From the NCBI RefSeq assembly GCF_023277925.1, contig NZ_CP063832.1, forward strand, positions 2,930,001 through 2,994,000: a DNA stretch of 64,000 nucleotides. The letters are read 5' to 3'. Made by a program: the position numbers and the translations under genes. The notes beneath the pieces are model-generated. The model ran no database searches. It worked only from the letters and a program-made list of their open reading frames with translations, and had not been told where the DNA came from. The stretch is from Pseudomonas entomophila. GTDB taxonomy: Bacteria; Pseudomonadota; Gammaproteobacteria; Pseudomonadales; Pseudomonadaceae. Below are positions 54,738-64,000 of the stretch, in pieces. Within the stretch, counting starts at the first letter, position 1. Every line of letters starts with the position of its first letter.

Positions 54738-56090
54738 TTATAGTCGACCCAGATCATTGATCAGGGCGAGCAACATCACCCCGACGACCAAACTGATACC
54801 GATCTGGACCCCCCAACCTTGCACCCGATCCGAGAGCGGACGACCGCGCGCCCACTCGATCAGGTAGAACAGCAAATGCCCCCCATCCAGTACCGGGATG
54901 GGCAGCAGGTTCAGAACCCCCAGGCTTATGCTCAGATAGGCCAGGAAATTCAGGAAATCCCCAACGCCCGACTGGGCTGAAGCGCCCGCCACTTTAGCAA
55001 TGGTTATCGGTCCGCTCAAGTTTTTTACCGAGAGCTCTCCGAACAGCATTTTCTTCAGCGATTCGAGGGTCAGGACACTCATGTTCCAGGTGCGCGAAAG
55101 CCCCTCCCCCACCGCCTCCAGCGGGCCGTAGCTAACCTCGCGAAGCATCTGCGCCGGCCATTGCGCCGCCTTGACGCCAGCCCCCAGATAACCCCCCGAC
55201 GCCTGGCCCTCACCTTTTCGCGCGAGCGTGACCGGAATGTCCAACTGCGCGCCATCACGCGCTATGCGCAGGCTCACCTTGCTTTCAGGTCGGGCACGGA
55301 CCGCGTCGACCACCTGCTGCCAGTCGCTCAGCGCGACGCCATCGAGGGCAAGCAGTTTGTCACCGGTCTTGAGCCCCGCCGCGGCGGCCGGGCCTTTCGG
55401 ATCGATCTCGGCCAGCACCGGCTCGACCGCCGGGCGCCAAGGGCGCAGCCCCAGGGACTGGATCGGGTCAGGCTCATCGACACCCTTGAGCCAGTGGCTC
55501 AGCTGGACATCGTGCTGACGCTCGACCGTGGCGCCCTCGTCGAGCACACCGACGCGCAAGGTGCCACTCTCACCCAGGCGGCGAACCAGCTGCAGGTTGA
55601 CCGCCGACCAGCCATTGGTCGGCTTGCCATCGATGGAAACGATTTCCTGCCCAGCGCCCAGACCGGCGGTCGCCGCCAGGCTGCCCGCCTCGACCGCGCC
55701 AATGACCGGGCGTACCTGTTGCGTGCCCAGCATGGCGATGAACCAGAAGAACAGGATCGCCAGCAGGAAGTTGGCAATGGGGCCGGCAGCGACGATGGCG
55801 ATGCGCTGGCGCACCGACTTGCGGTTGAACGACTGCTCGACCAGCGCAGGCGGGACTTCGCCCTCGCGCTCGTCGAGCATCTTGACGTAACCACCCAGCG
55901 GGATCGCCGCGACCACGAACTCGGTGCCGTGCCGGTCATGCCAACGCAACAGTGGCGTACCGAAGCCCACCGAGAAGCGCAGCACCTTGACCCCACAACG
56001 CCGCGCCACCCAGAAGTGACCGAATTCATGGAAGGTGACCAGCACACCCAGGGCCACCAGGGTGCCGATAATCATGTAGAGCGCAGTCAT
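54738..56090 (-). CDS. rseP: Site-2 protease RseP
   Basis: This 450-residue inner-membrane metalloprotease has the HEFGH motif at residues 21-25 (zinc His21, His25, catalytic Glu22), two central PDZ domains, and an NLLPIPVLDGGH motif near the C-terminus. It cuts anti-sigma factor MucA/RseA during envelope stress and also signal peptide remnants. It sits next to bamA, whose product it monitors in the stress pathway. Confidence 0.98.
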   Translation of the reverse strand: MTALYMIIGTLVALGVLVTFHEFGHFWVARRCGVKVLRFSVGFGTPLLRWHDRHGTEFVVAAIPLGGYVKMLDEREGEVPPALVEQSFNRKSVRQRIAIVAAGPIANFLLAILFFWFIAMLGTQQVRPVIGAVEAGSLAATAGLGAGQEIVSIDGKPTNGWSAVNLQLVRRLGESGTLRVGVLDEGATVERQHDVQLSHWLKGVDEPDPIQSLGLRPWRPAVEPVLAEIDPKGPAAAAGLKTGDKLLALDGVALSDWQQVVDAVRARPESKVSLRIARDGAQLDIPVTLARKGEGQASGGYLGAGVKAAQWPAQMLREVSYGPLEAVGEGLSRTWNMSVLTLESLKKMLFGELSVKNLSGPITIAKVAGASAQSGVGDFLNFLAYLSISLGVLNLLPIPVLDGGHLLFYLIEWARGRPLSDRVQGWGVQIGISLVVGVMLLALINDLGRL

Positions 56091-56133
56091 GTTCTATCTC
56101 CGGATGACGTTCGGCGTGGCGGGCCACCGCCGA

Positions 56134-57324
56134 TCAGCGGCCGTGGCGCCTCAACCATTCCCGGGACAGTTCCCGGGCCCGCTGGTCGGCGGCGAACACC
56201 GCATCCAGCGTGGTGAGCGGCACCACAGGCTCCTGGTCGAGCACCTGTTCGATCATACCCGCGATCTCCGGGAAGCGGATACGCCGCTGGAGAAACGCAT
56301 CCACCGCCACTTCGTTGGCGGCGTTGAGCACGGCGGGCGCACTGTTGCCGGCCTCGGCAGCCTGACGTGCCAGGCGCAGGCAAGGGAAGCGCTGTTCGTC
56401 GGGCGCCTGGAAATCCAGACGAGCGATGGCAAACAGGTCCAGCGGCGCCACGCCGGAGTCGATGCGCTCGGGCCAGGCCAGCGCGTTGGTGATCGGCGTG
56501 CGCATGTCCGGGTTGCCCAACTGGGCGAGCACCGAGCCATCGACGTAATCCACCAACGAGTGAATGACACTCTGCGGGTGCACCACCACTTCGACCTGGG
56601 CTGGCTTGGCGTCGAACAGCCAACAGGCTTCGATCAGCTCCAGCCCCTTGTTCAACATGCTTGCCGAATCGACCGATATCTTGCGCCCCATGGACCAGTT
56701 AGGGTGGGCGCACGCCTGCTCTGGCGTGACATCCTGCAAGGCCGCCACGGGCGTTTCGCGGAACGGGCCTCCCGAGGCGGTCAGCAGGATGCGCCGCACA
56801 CCGACATTGCCCAACCCTCGGGCAAAGTCCGTGGGCATGCATTGGAAAATCGCGTTGTGCTCGCTGTCGATCGGCAGCAGCACCGCACCACTGCGCTGCA
56901 CCGCATCCATGAACAAGGCGCCAGACATCACCAGCGCTTCCTTGTTGGCCAGCAGGACCTTCTTGCCGGCCTCGACCGCCGCCAGCGTCGGCCGCAGCCC
57001 GGCAGCGCCGACAATGGCCGCCATCACGGTATCCACTTCAGACGCAGCCGCCACTTGGCAGAGCCCGGCCTCGCCCTCAAGAACCTCGGTGGCGCAACCT
57101 GCGCGCGCCAACCCCTCACGCAAACGCGCAGCGGCGTCCGCAGAGGGAACGACTGCATAGGCAGGCCGATGCCGCTCGCACAAGGCCAGCAACTCGTCGA
57201 GACGGGAGTAGCCGCTCAGTGCGAACACCTGGTAGCGATCAGGGTGCCGGGCAATGACATTGAGGGTGCTCAAGCCAATGGAGCCCGTAGCACCGAGCAC
57301 GGTTATGCGTTGAAGACGGCTCAC
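56134..57324 (-). CDS. dxr: 1-deoxy-D-xylulose 5-phosphate reductoisomerase Dxr
   Basis: This 396-residue MEP-pathway enzyme has the NADPH-binding [18 protein letters not shown] motif, a [11 protein letters not shown] active-site segment, SEHNAIFQ, and [21 protein letters not shown]. It commits DXP to isoprenoid synthesis. The GTG at 57324 overlaps the cdsA stop, which gives family length; an ATG further upstream lies inside cdsA and is not favoured. Confidence 0.97.
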   Translation of the reverse strand: MSRLQRITVLGATGSIGLSTLNVIARHPDRYQVFALSGYSRLDELLALCERHRPAYAVVPSADAAARLREGLARAGCATEVLEGEAGLCQVAAASEVDTVMAAIVGAAGLRPTLAAVEAGKKVLLANKEALVMSGALFMDAVQRSGAVLLPIDSEHNAIFQCMPTDFARGLGNVGVRRILLTASGGPFRETPVAALQDVTPEQACAHPNWSMGRKISVDSASMLNKGLELIEACWLFDAKPAQVEVVVHPQSVIHSLVDYVDGSVLAQLGNPDMRTPITNALAWPERIDSGVAPLDLFAIARLDFQAPDEQRFPCLRLARQAAEAGNSAPAVLNAANEVAVDAFLQRRIRFPEIAGMIEQVLDQEPVVPLTTLDAVFAADQRARELSREWLRRHGR

Positions 57325-58136
57325 ATCACACCCCACTCGGCAGCCCACAACAGTACGGCGAACATCGGGATGGCCGCAGTCAGGCTGTCGATGCGATCGA
57401 GCACGCCGCCATGACCGGGCAGCAGGTTGCTGCTGTCCTTGATGCCTTCACGGCGCTTGAACATGCTCTCGGTCAGGTCACCCACCACCGAGGACATCAC
57501 CACCACGACCGCACCCAGCAGCCCCAGCAGCAGTTGGCCGACACTCCAGTCGCGCGCCAGACCGACCCCCAGGGTAATCAACAGGCTGACCACCAGGCCG
57601 CCGTACACCCCCTCCCAGCTTTTGCCAGGGCTGACCTGCGGCGCCAGCTTGCGCTTGCCGAAGGCCCGCCCGGAGAAGTAGGCGCCGATGTCCGCGGCCC
57701 ACACCAGCACCATGACCGCCAGGATCAGCCAGTTGCCCAGCGGCCAGTGCTTGAGCAGCACCAGGCCTTGCCAGGCCGGCAGCAGCACCAGCAGGCCGAT
57801 GAGCAGGCGACAGGCGGCGCTGCTCCACAAATCGTTGCTGCGCGGATAGGTGAGCACCAGCCAGGTGGCCAGGGCCCACCAGATCACCGAAGCGCCCAGC
57901 ACCCAAGGCGCTAGGTCCGGCATCAGGTAGAGCAGCATCAGCGCCCCAGCAACCACTACGGCGTATGCGATACGCACGGACTGAGCCACCAGGCCGGCCA
58001 GACGGGCCCACTCCCAGGCACCCAGGGTGACCACGAAGCCGATGAACAGCGCGAAATCGCCGCCATTGAGCAGGAAAAACCCACCCAACGCGACCGGCAG
58101 CAGGATCAGCGCAGTAATGATGCGTTGTTTAAGCAT
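57321..58136 (-). CDS. cdsA: Phosphatidate cytidylyltransferase CdsA
   Basis: This 271-residue membrane enzyme has about seven hydrophobic segments and the CDP-diglyceride synthase signature ([20 protein letters not shown], then [14 protein letters not shown]). It makes CDP-diacylglycerol for phospholipids. Its start overlaps the uppS stop. Confidence 0.98.
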   Translation of the reverse strand: MLKQRIITALILLPVALGGFFLLNGGDFALFIGFVVTLGAWEWARLAGLVAQSVRIAYAVVVAGALMLLYLMPDLAPWVLGASVIWWALATWLVLTYPRSNDLWSSAACRLLIGLLVLLPAWQGLVLLKHWPLGNWLILAVMVLVWAADIGAYFSGRAFGKRKLAPQVSPGKSWEGVYGGLVVSLLITLGVGLARDWSVGQLLLGLLGAVVVVMSSVVGDLTESMFKRREGIKDSSNLLPGHGGVLDRIDSLTAAIPMFAVLLWAAEWGVM

Positions 58137-58891
58137 TAAGCACGGGCTCCAGCCTCGACCTGCTCGCTGGTCTTACCGAAGCGGCGCTGGCGCGAAGCGA
58201 AATCGGCCAGCGCGGTGCGCATGGCCTCGTGTTTGAAGTCCGGCCAGAACAGGTCGGAGAAGTACAGTTCGGCGTAGGCCAGCTGCCACAACAGAAAATT
58301 GCTGATGCGACGCTCACCACCGGTACGAATGCACAGATCAGGCAACGGCAGGTCGCCCGTAGCCAGGCACGCCTGCAACAGGTCAGGCGTGATGTCGTCC
58401 GGACGCAGATGACCTGCCTGAACCTCACGCGCCAGGCGCTGCGCGGCCTGGGCGATATCCCACTGACCGCCGTAGTTGGCGGCGATCTGCAGGATGAAGC
58501 GGTTATTGCCGGCCGTCAGCGCCTCAGCCTCACGCATGGCCGCCTGCAACTCCGGATGGAAGCGCGAACGGTCACCGATGATGCGCAGGCTGATGTTGTT
58601 CTCGTTAAGGCGCTTGGCTTCACGGCGCAACGCCGAGAAGAACAGCTCCATCAACGCGCCTACCTCTTCCGCCGGACGCTGCCAGTTCTCGCTGGAGAAG
58701 GCGAACAGGGTCAACACCTCGACCCCGGACTGGGCACAGACTTCGATAACCGCACGCACGGCATCGACGCCAGCCTTGTGCCCGGCAACGCCAGGCAAAA
58801 GGCGCTTCTTCGCCCAACGATTATTGCCATCCATGATGATCGCGACGTGACGCGGCACCGAGGACGGTGCCGCCAGCTTGGTCTTTTCCAT
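58136..58891 (-). CDS. uppS: Undecaprenyl diphosphate synthase UppS
   Basis: This 251-residue cis-prenyltransferase has the substrate-binding VAIIMDGNNRWAKKR motif with catalytic Asp, a TLFAFSSENWQRP motif, and an RTGGERRISNFLLWQLAY close. It makes the carrier lipid for peptidoglycan and other polymers. It lies between frr and cdsA. Confidence 0.98.
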   Translation of the reverse strand: MEKTKLAAPSSVPRHVAIIMDGNNRWAKKRLLPGVAGHKAGVDAVRAVIEVCAQSGVEVLTLFAFSSENWQRPAEEVGALMELFFSALRREAKRLNENNISLRIIGDRSRFHPELQAAMREAEALTAGNNRFILQIAANYGGQWDIAQAAQRLAREVQAGHLRPDDITPDLLQACLATGDLPLPDLCIRTGGERRISNFLLWQLAYAELYFSDLFWPDFKHEAMRTALADFASRQRRFGKTSEQVEAGARA

Positions 58892-58906
58892 TAAAAAACC
58901 TCGGCC

Positions 58907-59464
58907 TTAGACGGCCAACAGGTCCTTTTCCTTGGCTTTGAACGCAGCGTCGATTTCGGCGACGAACTTGTCGGTCAGCTTCTGGATCTCGTCAGCGGCA
59001 CGACGCTCTTCGTCTTCGCTGATTTCCTTGTCCTTGGTCAGCTTCTTCAGGTCGGCGAGCGCGTCACGGCGCACGTTGCGCACGGCGACCTTGGCGTCTT
59101 CGGCAACACCGCTGGCCTGCTTGGTGTAACCCTTGCGGGTTTCCTCGGTCAGGGCGGGCATCGGTACGCGGATGGTGGTGCCGGCGCTGGAGGGGTTCAA
59201 GCCCAGGTCGGAGGTCAGGATGGCCTTCTCGATGGCGGCACTCAGGTTCTTGTCATGAGCGACGATCTTCAGGGTGCGGGCATCCTCGACGGTGATCGCG
59301 GCCACCTGGTTCAGCGGCATGTCGCTACCCCAGGCCGGAACCTTGACGCTGTCCAGGATGCTTGGGTGGGCACGGCCGGTACGGATGGACGCCAGATTGC
59401 GGCCCAGGGCCTCGATGGACTTGCCCATGCGCTCCTGCGCGTCTTTCTTGATGTCGTTGATCAT
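58907..59464 (-). CDS. frr: Ribosome recycling factor
   Basis: This 185-residue protein matches bacterial ribosome recycling factor in full length: [16 protein letters not shown] at the start, a [10 protein letters not shown] motif, and a [15 protein letters not shown] helix. It splits post-termination ribosomes with EF-G. It overlaps the pyrH stop by four bases. Confidence 0.98.
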
Positions 59465-60204
59465 GCTTGGCCTTCCTCGATCAAAGTACCTTCAGCGCCA
59501 CCTACCACGATATTCAGCAGGGCGCCAGGCTTGTTCATGTTGAATACCCGCAATGGCATCTTGTGGTCGCGACACAGGCAGATTGCGGTCAAGTCCATGA
59601 CACCGAGCTTGCGATCCAGCACCTCGTCGTAGGTGAGGTGATCGAACTTCTCGGCATGCGGGTCCTTGAATGGATCGGCAGTGTACACACCGTCGACCTT
59701 GGTCGCCTTCAGCACCACATCGGCGTCGATTTCGATCGCGCGCAGGCACGCTGCGGAGTCGGTGGTGAAGAACGGGTTGCCAGTACCGGCGGAGAAAATT
59801 ACCACATCCCCGGTGTTGAGGTGGCGAATAGCTTTGCGACGATCGTAATGATCGGTGACGCCGACCATGGAAATGGCCGACATGACCAGAGCCGGGATGT
59901 TCGAACGCTCCAGGGCGTCACGCATGGCCAGGCCGTTCATCACGGTGGCCAGCATCCCCATGTGGTCGCCGGTGACGCGATCCATGCCGGCCGCGCTGAG
60001 CGCCGCGCCGCGGAACAAGTTGCCACCACCGATCACCAGGCCCACCTGGACACCGATCCCGACCAGTTGGCCGATTTCCAGGGCCATGCGATCCAGCACC
60101 TTCGGGTCAATCCCGAAGTCTTCCGAGCCCATCAGGGCCTCGCCGCTAAGTTTGAGCAAAATGCGTTTATAGCGAGGTTGGCGACCACTCACCTGCTGAG
60201 CCAT
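59461..60204 (-). CDS. pyrH: UMP kinase
   Basis: This 247-residue hexameric kinase has [15 protein letters not shown] (phosphate-binding), [10 protein letters not shown], and a [16 protein letters not shown] motif. It phosphorylates UMP to UDP. It lies between tsf and frr in the ordinary order. Confidence 0.98.
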
Positions 60205-60330
60205 TGCGAGTCTCTCCTGCGGCGTACTTTTAGAAAATTCCGTGCGGGCTGTTTGCAGCCTGCTAACTGTAGCGTGGCACTGCTTCAGTGCCAGCAGCCT
60301 CGGGCTTTATAAACCCGCGGCCGTTTTGAC

Positions 60331-60364
60331 AAAGAGGCTGCGCGCGTGAGCGGGCAGCCTCTTT
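60331..60364 (-). terminator. Hairpin between tsf and pyrH
   Basis: AAAGAGGCTGC pairs with GCAGCCTCTTT around a loop on the minus strand, with only a short T tract after. It lies 22 bases past the tsf stop codon and likely slows or ends most rpsB-tsf transcripts. Confidence 0.65.
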
Positions 60365-60385
60365 GGGGCGACAGACGAGTCTGTC

Positions 60386-61249
60386 TTACTGCTTGGCGGC
60401 AGCTACCTGGGCGGCAACTTCTGCAGCGAAGTCGTCAACCGGCTTCTCGATGCCTTCGCCAACCTTGAAGTAGGTGAAGGAAACGATTTCAGCACCGGCT
60501 TTCTTGGCCAGCTCGCCAACCTTGACTTCTGGGTTCATGACGAAGGCTTGCTCTTTCAGCGAGGCTTCGGCTTTGAACTTGGTGATACGACCGTTGATCA
60601 TGTTCTCAACGATGTTTTCCGGCTTGCCGGCGATCTTGTCGGCGTTCAGCTGCAGGAAGACGTTCTTCTCGCGCTCGATGGCCTCGGCAGAGATTTCCGA
60701 CGCATCCAGGAACTCTGGGTTCGACGCTGCAACGTGCATGGCGATGTTCTTGGCCAGCTCGACGTCGCCGCCTTTCAGGACAACGACAGCACCGATCTTG
60801 TTGCCGTGCAGGTAGGCGCCGACAACGTCGCCCTCTACGCGCACCAGGCGACGGATGTTGACGTTTTCGCCGCACTTGGCGACCAGGGCTTCACGAGCAG
60901 CTTCACGCGAGGCGATCAGCGGAGCGGCGTCGGTCAGCTTCTGGGCGAAGGCTTCTTCGAGGCTTTCAGCCACGAAGTTCTTGAAGTCGTCTTGCAGAGC
61001 CAGGAAGTCGGTCTGCGAGTTCACTTCCAGCAGGACGGCGGATTTACCGTCGGTCTTGACGGCGATAGCACCTTCAGCGGCAACGTTGCCCGCTTTTTTG
61101 GCGGCCTTGATGGCGCCCGAGGCACGCATGTCGTCAATGGCTTTCTCGATGTCGCCGCCGGCCTTTTCCAGGGCCTTCTTGCAATCCATCATGCCTTCGC
61201 CGGTACGCTCGCGCAGTTCTTTGACCAGCGCCGCAGTAATTGCTGCCAT
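60386..61249 (-). CDS. tsf: Elongation factor Ts
   Basis: This 287-residue protein starts MAAITAALVKELRERTGEGM and has the EF-Ts signature MMDCKKALEKAGGD and the EGAIAVKTDGKSAVLLEVNSQ (spanning family motifs) core. It recharges EF-Tu by nucleotide exchange. It is downstream of rpsB, separated by an intrinsic hairpin. Confidence 0.98.
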   Translation of the reverse strand: MAAITAALVKELRERTGEGMMDCKKALEKAGGDIEKAIDDMRASGAIKAAKKAGNVAAEGAIAVKTDGKSAVLLEVNSQTDFLALQDDFKNFVAESLEEAFAQKLTDAAPLIASREAAREALVAKCGENVNIRRLVRVEGDVVGAYLHGNKIGAVVVLKGGDVELAKNIAMHVAASNPEFLDASEISAEAIEREKNVFLQLNADKIAGKPENIVENMINGRITKFKAEASLKEQAFVMNPEVKVGELAKKAGAEIVSFTYFKVGEGIEKPVDDFAAEVAAQVAAAKQ

Positions 61250-61383
61250 TTCAAAATCCTCTTGGAAAGTTTTTCAACCATTCCACCCGTTCGTCACGGG
61301 CGTTAAATTCTGCAAATCCGCTGTTTCTACATCAGCCAACCCATAATGCGGGGCCTTCGCTGACAGCAGGATTTCAAGGTGGC

Positions 61384-61407
61384 AAAAAGGGGGCCAAGCC
61401 CCCTTTT
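61384..61407 (-). terminator. Hairpin between rpsB and tsf
   Basis: On the minus strand GGGGGC and GCCCCC pair around a three-base loop, followed by a T run. It could reduce tsf below rpsB, a known pattern for this gene pair. Confidence 0.8.
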
Positions 61408-61436
61408 CGCGTGCCAAGTCAGACGCTAAGCGTCAA

Positions 61437-62174
61437 TTACTCAGCAGCAGGTGCAGCCGCTTCTTCAGCGTAGACTTCAGTGCCGCCAGCAACGTTGTTG
61501 CGGCCGCGGATGACGGCGTCAGCCATCGAAGTCATGTACAGCTCGATGGCGCGAATGGCGTCGTCGTTACCTGGGATGACGAAGTCAACACCTTCCGGGC
61601 TGCTGTTGGTATCGACAACGCCGATGACCGGGATGCCCAGCTTGTTGGCTTCGGTGATAGCAATGCGCTCGTGGTCGACGTCGATCACGAACAGGGCATC
61701 AGGCAGGCCGCCCATGTCCTTGATACCACCCAGGCTGCGATCCAGTTTTTCCAGGTCGCGGGAACGCATCAGGGCTTCTTTCTTGGTCAGCTTGGCGAAA
61801 GTGCCGTCTTCGGCCTGGGTTTCCAGGTCGCGCAGACGCTTGATCGAAGCGCGGATGGTCTTGTAGTTGGTCAGCATGCCGCCCAACCAGCGGTGGTCAA
61901 CGTATGGCGAACCGCAACGAGCAGCTTGCTCGGCGACGATCTTGCCGGCGGAACGCTTGGTGCCGACGAACATGATCTTGTTCTTGCCCTGGGCCAGGCG
62001 CTCTACGAACGCCAGGGCGTCGTTGAACATCGGCAGGGTTTTTTCCAGGTTGATGATGTGAATCTTGTTACGCGCGCCGAAAATGTACTTGCCCATTTTC
62101 GGGTTCCAGTAACGGGTCTGGTGGCCGAAGTGCACACCGGCCTTCAGCATATCGCGCATGTTGACTTGGGACAT
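61437..62174 (-). CDS. rpsB: Ribosomal protein S2
   Basis: This 245-residue protein has [19 protein letters not shown] at the start, then [20 protein letters not shown] and [18 protein letters not shown]. It is a small-subunit protein and in other gamma-proteobacteria represses its own leader. The start at 62174 was chosen because AAGGAAC lies just upstream and the protein then matches family length. Confidence 0.98.
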   Translation of the reverse strand: MSQVNMRDMLKAGVHFGHQTRYWNPKMGKYIFGARNKIHIINLEKTLPMFNDALAFVERLAQGKNKIMFVGTKRSAGKIVAEQAARCGSPYVDHRWLGGMLTNYKTIRASIKRLRDLETQAEDGTFAKLTKKEALMRSRDLEKLDRSLGGIKDMGGLPDALFVIDVDHERIAITEANKLGIPVIGVVDTNSSPEGVDFVIPGNDDAIRAIELYMTSMADAVIRGRNNVAGGTEVYAEEAAAPAAE

Positions 62175-62323
62175 GATAGTTCCTTGATAAGTCGGGTTGG
62201 GCCTCCACGTATCCCAATGACCAACCCGAATCTCCGAGGAGACCGGGCACCCAGGCCATCGTGTCGACACGTGTGTGGGTTTGAGCTTACGGAGGTCATC
62301 CCCCGAAAGCGGCGCATTTTATA
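62175..62323 (-). promoter_or_regulatory. rpsB promoter and structured leader
   Basis: A TATAAA -10 (62318-62323) lies on the minus strand. The roughly 136-base leader is GC-rich and has several short stems, such as GGGTTGG/CCAACCC. S2-responsive leaders are known for this operon in relatives, so this is a likely autoregulation site. The fold was not computed. Confidence 0.5.
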
Positions 62324-62521
62324 CCACAGACCACGACCGAACGAAACCCGAATAATGATTCGTCCGTCAGTGGCTTTTGCAGCACCCAGGCTTTAGGGCC
62401 AGAATGCCTTCAACAGACCACTGAATCCTCGGGATTATCCCGCCAGATCGCCGCCATGCTCTGGTAGAATCCGGCCTTTCCCGTTCGTTCGCGCCGCACG
62501 CGGCGCCGTAGAGAGCCTGTA

Positions 62522-63304
62522 ATGACCGTCACCATCAAGACCGCAGAAGACATCGAGAAGATGCGCGTCGCCGGCCGCCTGGCCGCCGAAGTCCTCGAAA
62601 TGATCGAGGAACACGTCAAGCCCGGCATCACCACCGAAGCGCTCGACCGCATCTGCCACGACTACATCGTCAACGTCCAGCAGGCCATTCCGGCACCGCT
62701 CAACTACAAGGGCTACCCGAAATCGATCTGCACCTCGATCAACCATGTGGTGTGCCACGGCATCCCCAACGACAAGCCGTTGAAGAAGGGCGACACCCTC
62801 AATATCGACGTCACCGTGATCAAGGACGGCTACCACGGCGATACCAGCCGCATGTTCCATGTCGGCGAGGTCCCGGAGTGGGCTGCGCGCCTGTCGAAGG
62901 TGACGCAGGAGTGCATGTACAAGGCCATCGAGCTGGTCAAGCCGGGCTGCCGCCTGGGCGACATCGGCGAAGTGATCCAGAAGCACGCTGAAAAGAATGG
63001 CTTCTCGGTGGTACGCGAATTCTGCGGCCATGGTATCGGCAAGGTATTCCACGAAGAGCCGCAGATCCTGCACTACGGCAGGGCCGGCACCGGCATGGAG
63101 CTCAAGGAAGGCATGACCTTCACCATCGAGCCGATGATCAACCAAGGCAAGGCCGACACCAAGGTACTCGGCGACGGCTGGACCGCCATCACCAAGGATC
63201 GCAAGCTCTCCGCCCAGTGGGAGCACACGCTGGTGGTAACCGCCACCGGCTACGAGATCTTCACCCTGCGCAAGGACGACACCATCCCGCGCACCTCGGC
63301 CTGA
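62522..63304 (+). CDS. map: Methionine aminopeptidase type I
   Basis: This 260-residue enzyme has the metal ligands in [20 protein letters not shown] (two Asp), [12 protein letters not shown] (His), FTIEPMI (Glu) and QWEHTLVV (Glu). It removes N-terminal Met from new proteins. It is divergent from rpsB. The promoter has TAGAAT in CTGGTAGAATCCGGC (62461-62475), the same sequence as before fdxA. Confidence 0.98.
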   Translation: MTVTIKTAEDIEKMRVAGRLAAEVLEMIEEHVKPGITTEALDRICHDYIVNVQQAIPAPLNYKGYPKSICTSINHVVCHGIPNDKPLKKGDTLNIDVTVIKDGYHGDTSRMFHVGEVPEWAARLSKVTQECMYKAIELVKPGCRLGDIGEVIQKHAEKNGFSVVREFCGHGIGKVFHEEPQILHYGRAGTGMELKEGMTFTIEPMINQGKADTKVLGDGWTAITKDRKLSAQWEHTLVVTATGYEIFTLRKDDTIPRTSA

Positions 63305-63330
63305 CCTTCACATCACAGGAACGCGACTCG

Positions 63331-64000
63331 ATGCCCCAGGTGGATCCCGAGCTGTTCGACCGCGGCCAGTTCCAGGCGGAACTGGCCCTCAAGGCAAGCC
63401 CCATCGCCGCCTTCAAGAAAGCCATCCGCATGGCTGGCGAAGTGCTCGACAAGCGTTTCCGCGAAGGCCGCGAGATCCGCCGGCTGATCGAGGACCGCGC
63501 CTGGTTCGTCGACAACATCCTGCAACAGGCCTGGAACCAGTTCGACTGGGGCAAAACGGACGGCATCGCCCTGGTGGCGGTGGGCGGCTACGGCCGCGGC
63601 GAACTGCACCCCTACTCCGACATCGACCTGCTGATCCTGCTCGATGCCGCCGAGCACGAGCAGTACCGCGACGCCATCGAGCGCTTCCTCACACTGTTGT
63701 GGGATATCGGCCTGGAAGTCGGCCAGAGCGTGCGCACCGTCGATGAATGCGCCGAGCAGGCCCGCGCCGACCTGACGGTCATCACCAACCTGATGGAAAG
63801 CCGCACCATCGCCGGCCCAGAGCCACTGCGCCTGCGCATGCTCGATGCCACCAGCACCGCGTACATGTGGCCGAGCAAGGAGTTTTTCCTCGCCAAGCGC
63901 GCCGAACTCAAGGCCCGCCACCACAAGTACAACGACACCGAGTACAACCTCGAACCCAACGTCAAGGGCGGCCCGGGCGGCCTGCGCGATATCCAGACCG
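63331..64000 (+). CDS. glnD: Protein-PII uridylyltransferase GlnD, 3' end cut by window
   Basis: The first 223 codons are present from ATG 63331, 26 bases after map. They read [20 protein letters not shown] and include the nucleotidyltransferase active site [19 protein letters not shown] near residues 85-103, with two catalytic Asp. GlnD adds or removes UMP on PII protein according to glutamine level. The sequence remains open at the right edge. map and glnD are adjacent in P. aeruginosa too. Confidence 0.96.
   Translation, partial: MPQVDPELFDRGQFQAELALKASPIAAFKKAIRMAGEVLDKRFREGREIRRLIEDRAWFVDNILQQAWNQFDWGKTDGIALVAVGGYGRGELHPYSDIDLLILLDAAEHEQYRDAIERFLTLLWDIGLEVGQSVRTVDECAEQARADLTVITNLMESRTIAGPEPLRLRMLDATSTAYMWPSKEFFLAKRAELKARHHKYNDTEYNLEPNVKGGPGGLRDIQT

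Overview
The window is Pseudomonas chromosome, most likely the P. putida group. The evidence is the high GC content, the gene order mutS-fdxA-rsmZ-rpoS-nlpD-pcm-surE-truD-ispF and eno-kdsA-pyrG-tilS-accA-dnaE-rnhB-lpxB-lpxA-fabZ-lpxD-skp-bamA-rseP-dxr-cdsA-uppS-frr-pyrH-tsf-rpsB//map-glnD (the order known from P. aeruginosa), and REP-type palindromes of the form familiar from P. putida. The species call is inference.

Region 1 (1-24142, minus strand) is a double tailocin (phage-tail bacteriocin) locus beside mutS. Reading in its own direction, right to left, it has: a LexA/CI-type self-cleaving repressor; a promoter embedded in TGCAT/ATGCA palindromes; a roughly 300-nt leader with a terminator-like hairpin; a fibre-like gene pair; a holin; a complete lambda-like flexible tail module (tube, frameshifted G/T chaperone, short tape measure, M, L, K, I, J) matching F-type pyocins; and then a P2-like contractile module (V, W, J, I, H, fibre chaperone, sheath, start of the tube) matching R-type pyocins, which runs off the left edge. 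No capsid, portal, terminase or integrase gene is present, so this is a bacteriocin locus rather than a prophage. The unusual content is in the fibre genes: three proteins share one N-terminal adaptor, one fibre is fused to a chaperone-like C-terminus, the main R-type fibre carries two tail-collar repeats, a third collar protein sits between the chaperone and the sheath, and terminator hairpins punctuate the operon just downstream of these cassettes.

Region 2 (24293-36163) holds mutS, the ferredoxin gene fdxA, the small RNA gene rsmZ with a perfect GacA upstream activating sequence, rpoS, and the nlpD-pcm-surE-truD-ispF series. It then carries the glutathione-dependent formaldehyde detoxification pair (fghA, adhC) with a divergent LysR regulator. 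REP palindromes fill several gaps.

Region 3 (36183-62323, minus strand) is a dense housekeeping block: isoprenoid precursors (ispD, ispF, dxr, uppS), glycolysis (eno), KDO and lipid A (kdsA, lpxD, fabZ, lpxA, lpxB), phospholipid (cdsA, accA), outer-membrane assembly and stress (skp, bamA, rseP), nucleotides (pyrG, pyrH), tRNA modification (tilS), replication (dnaE, rnhB) and translation (rpsB, tsf, frr). Region 4 (62522-64000, plus strand) carries map and the start of glnD, divergent from rpsB. No tRNA, rRNA, CRISPR array or insertion sequence was recognised.
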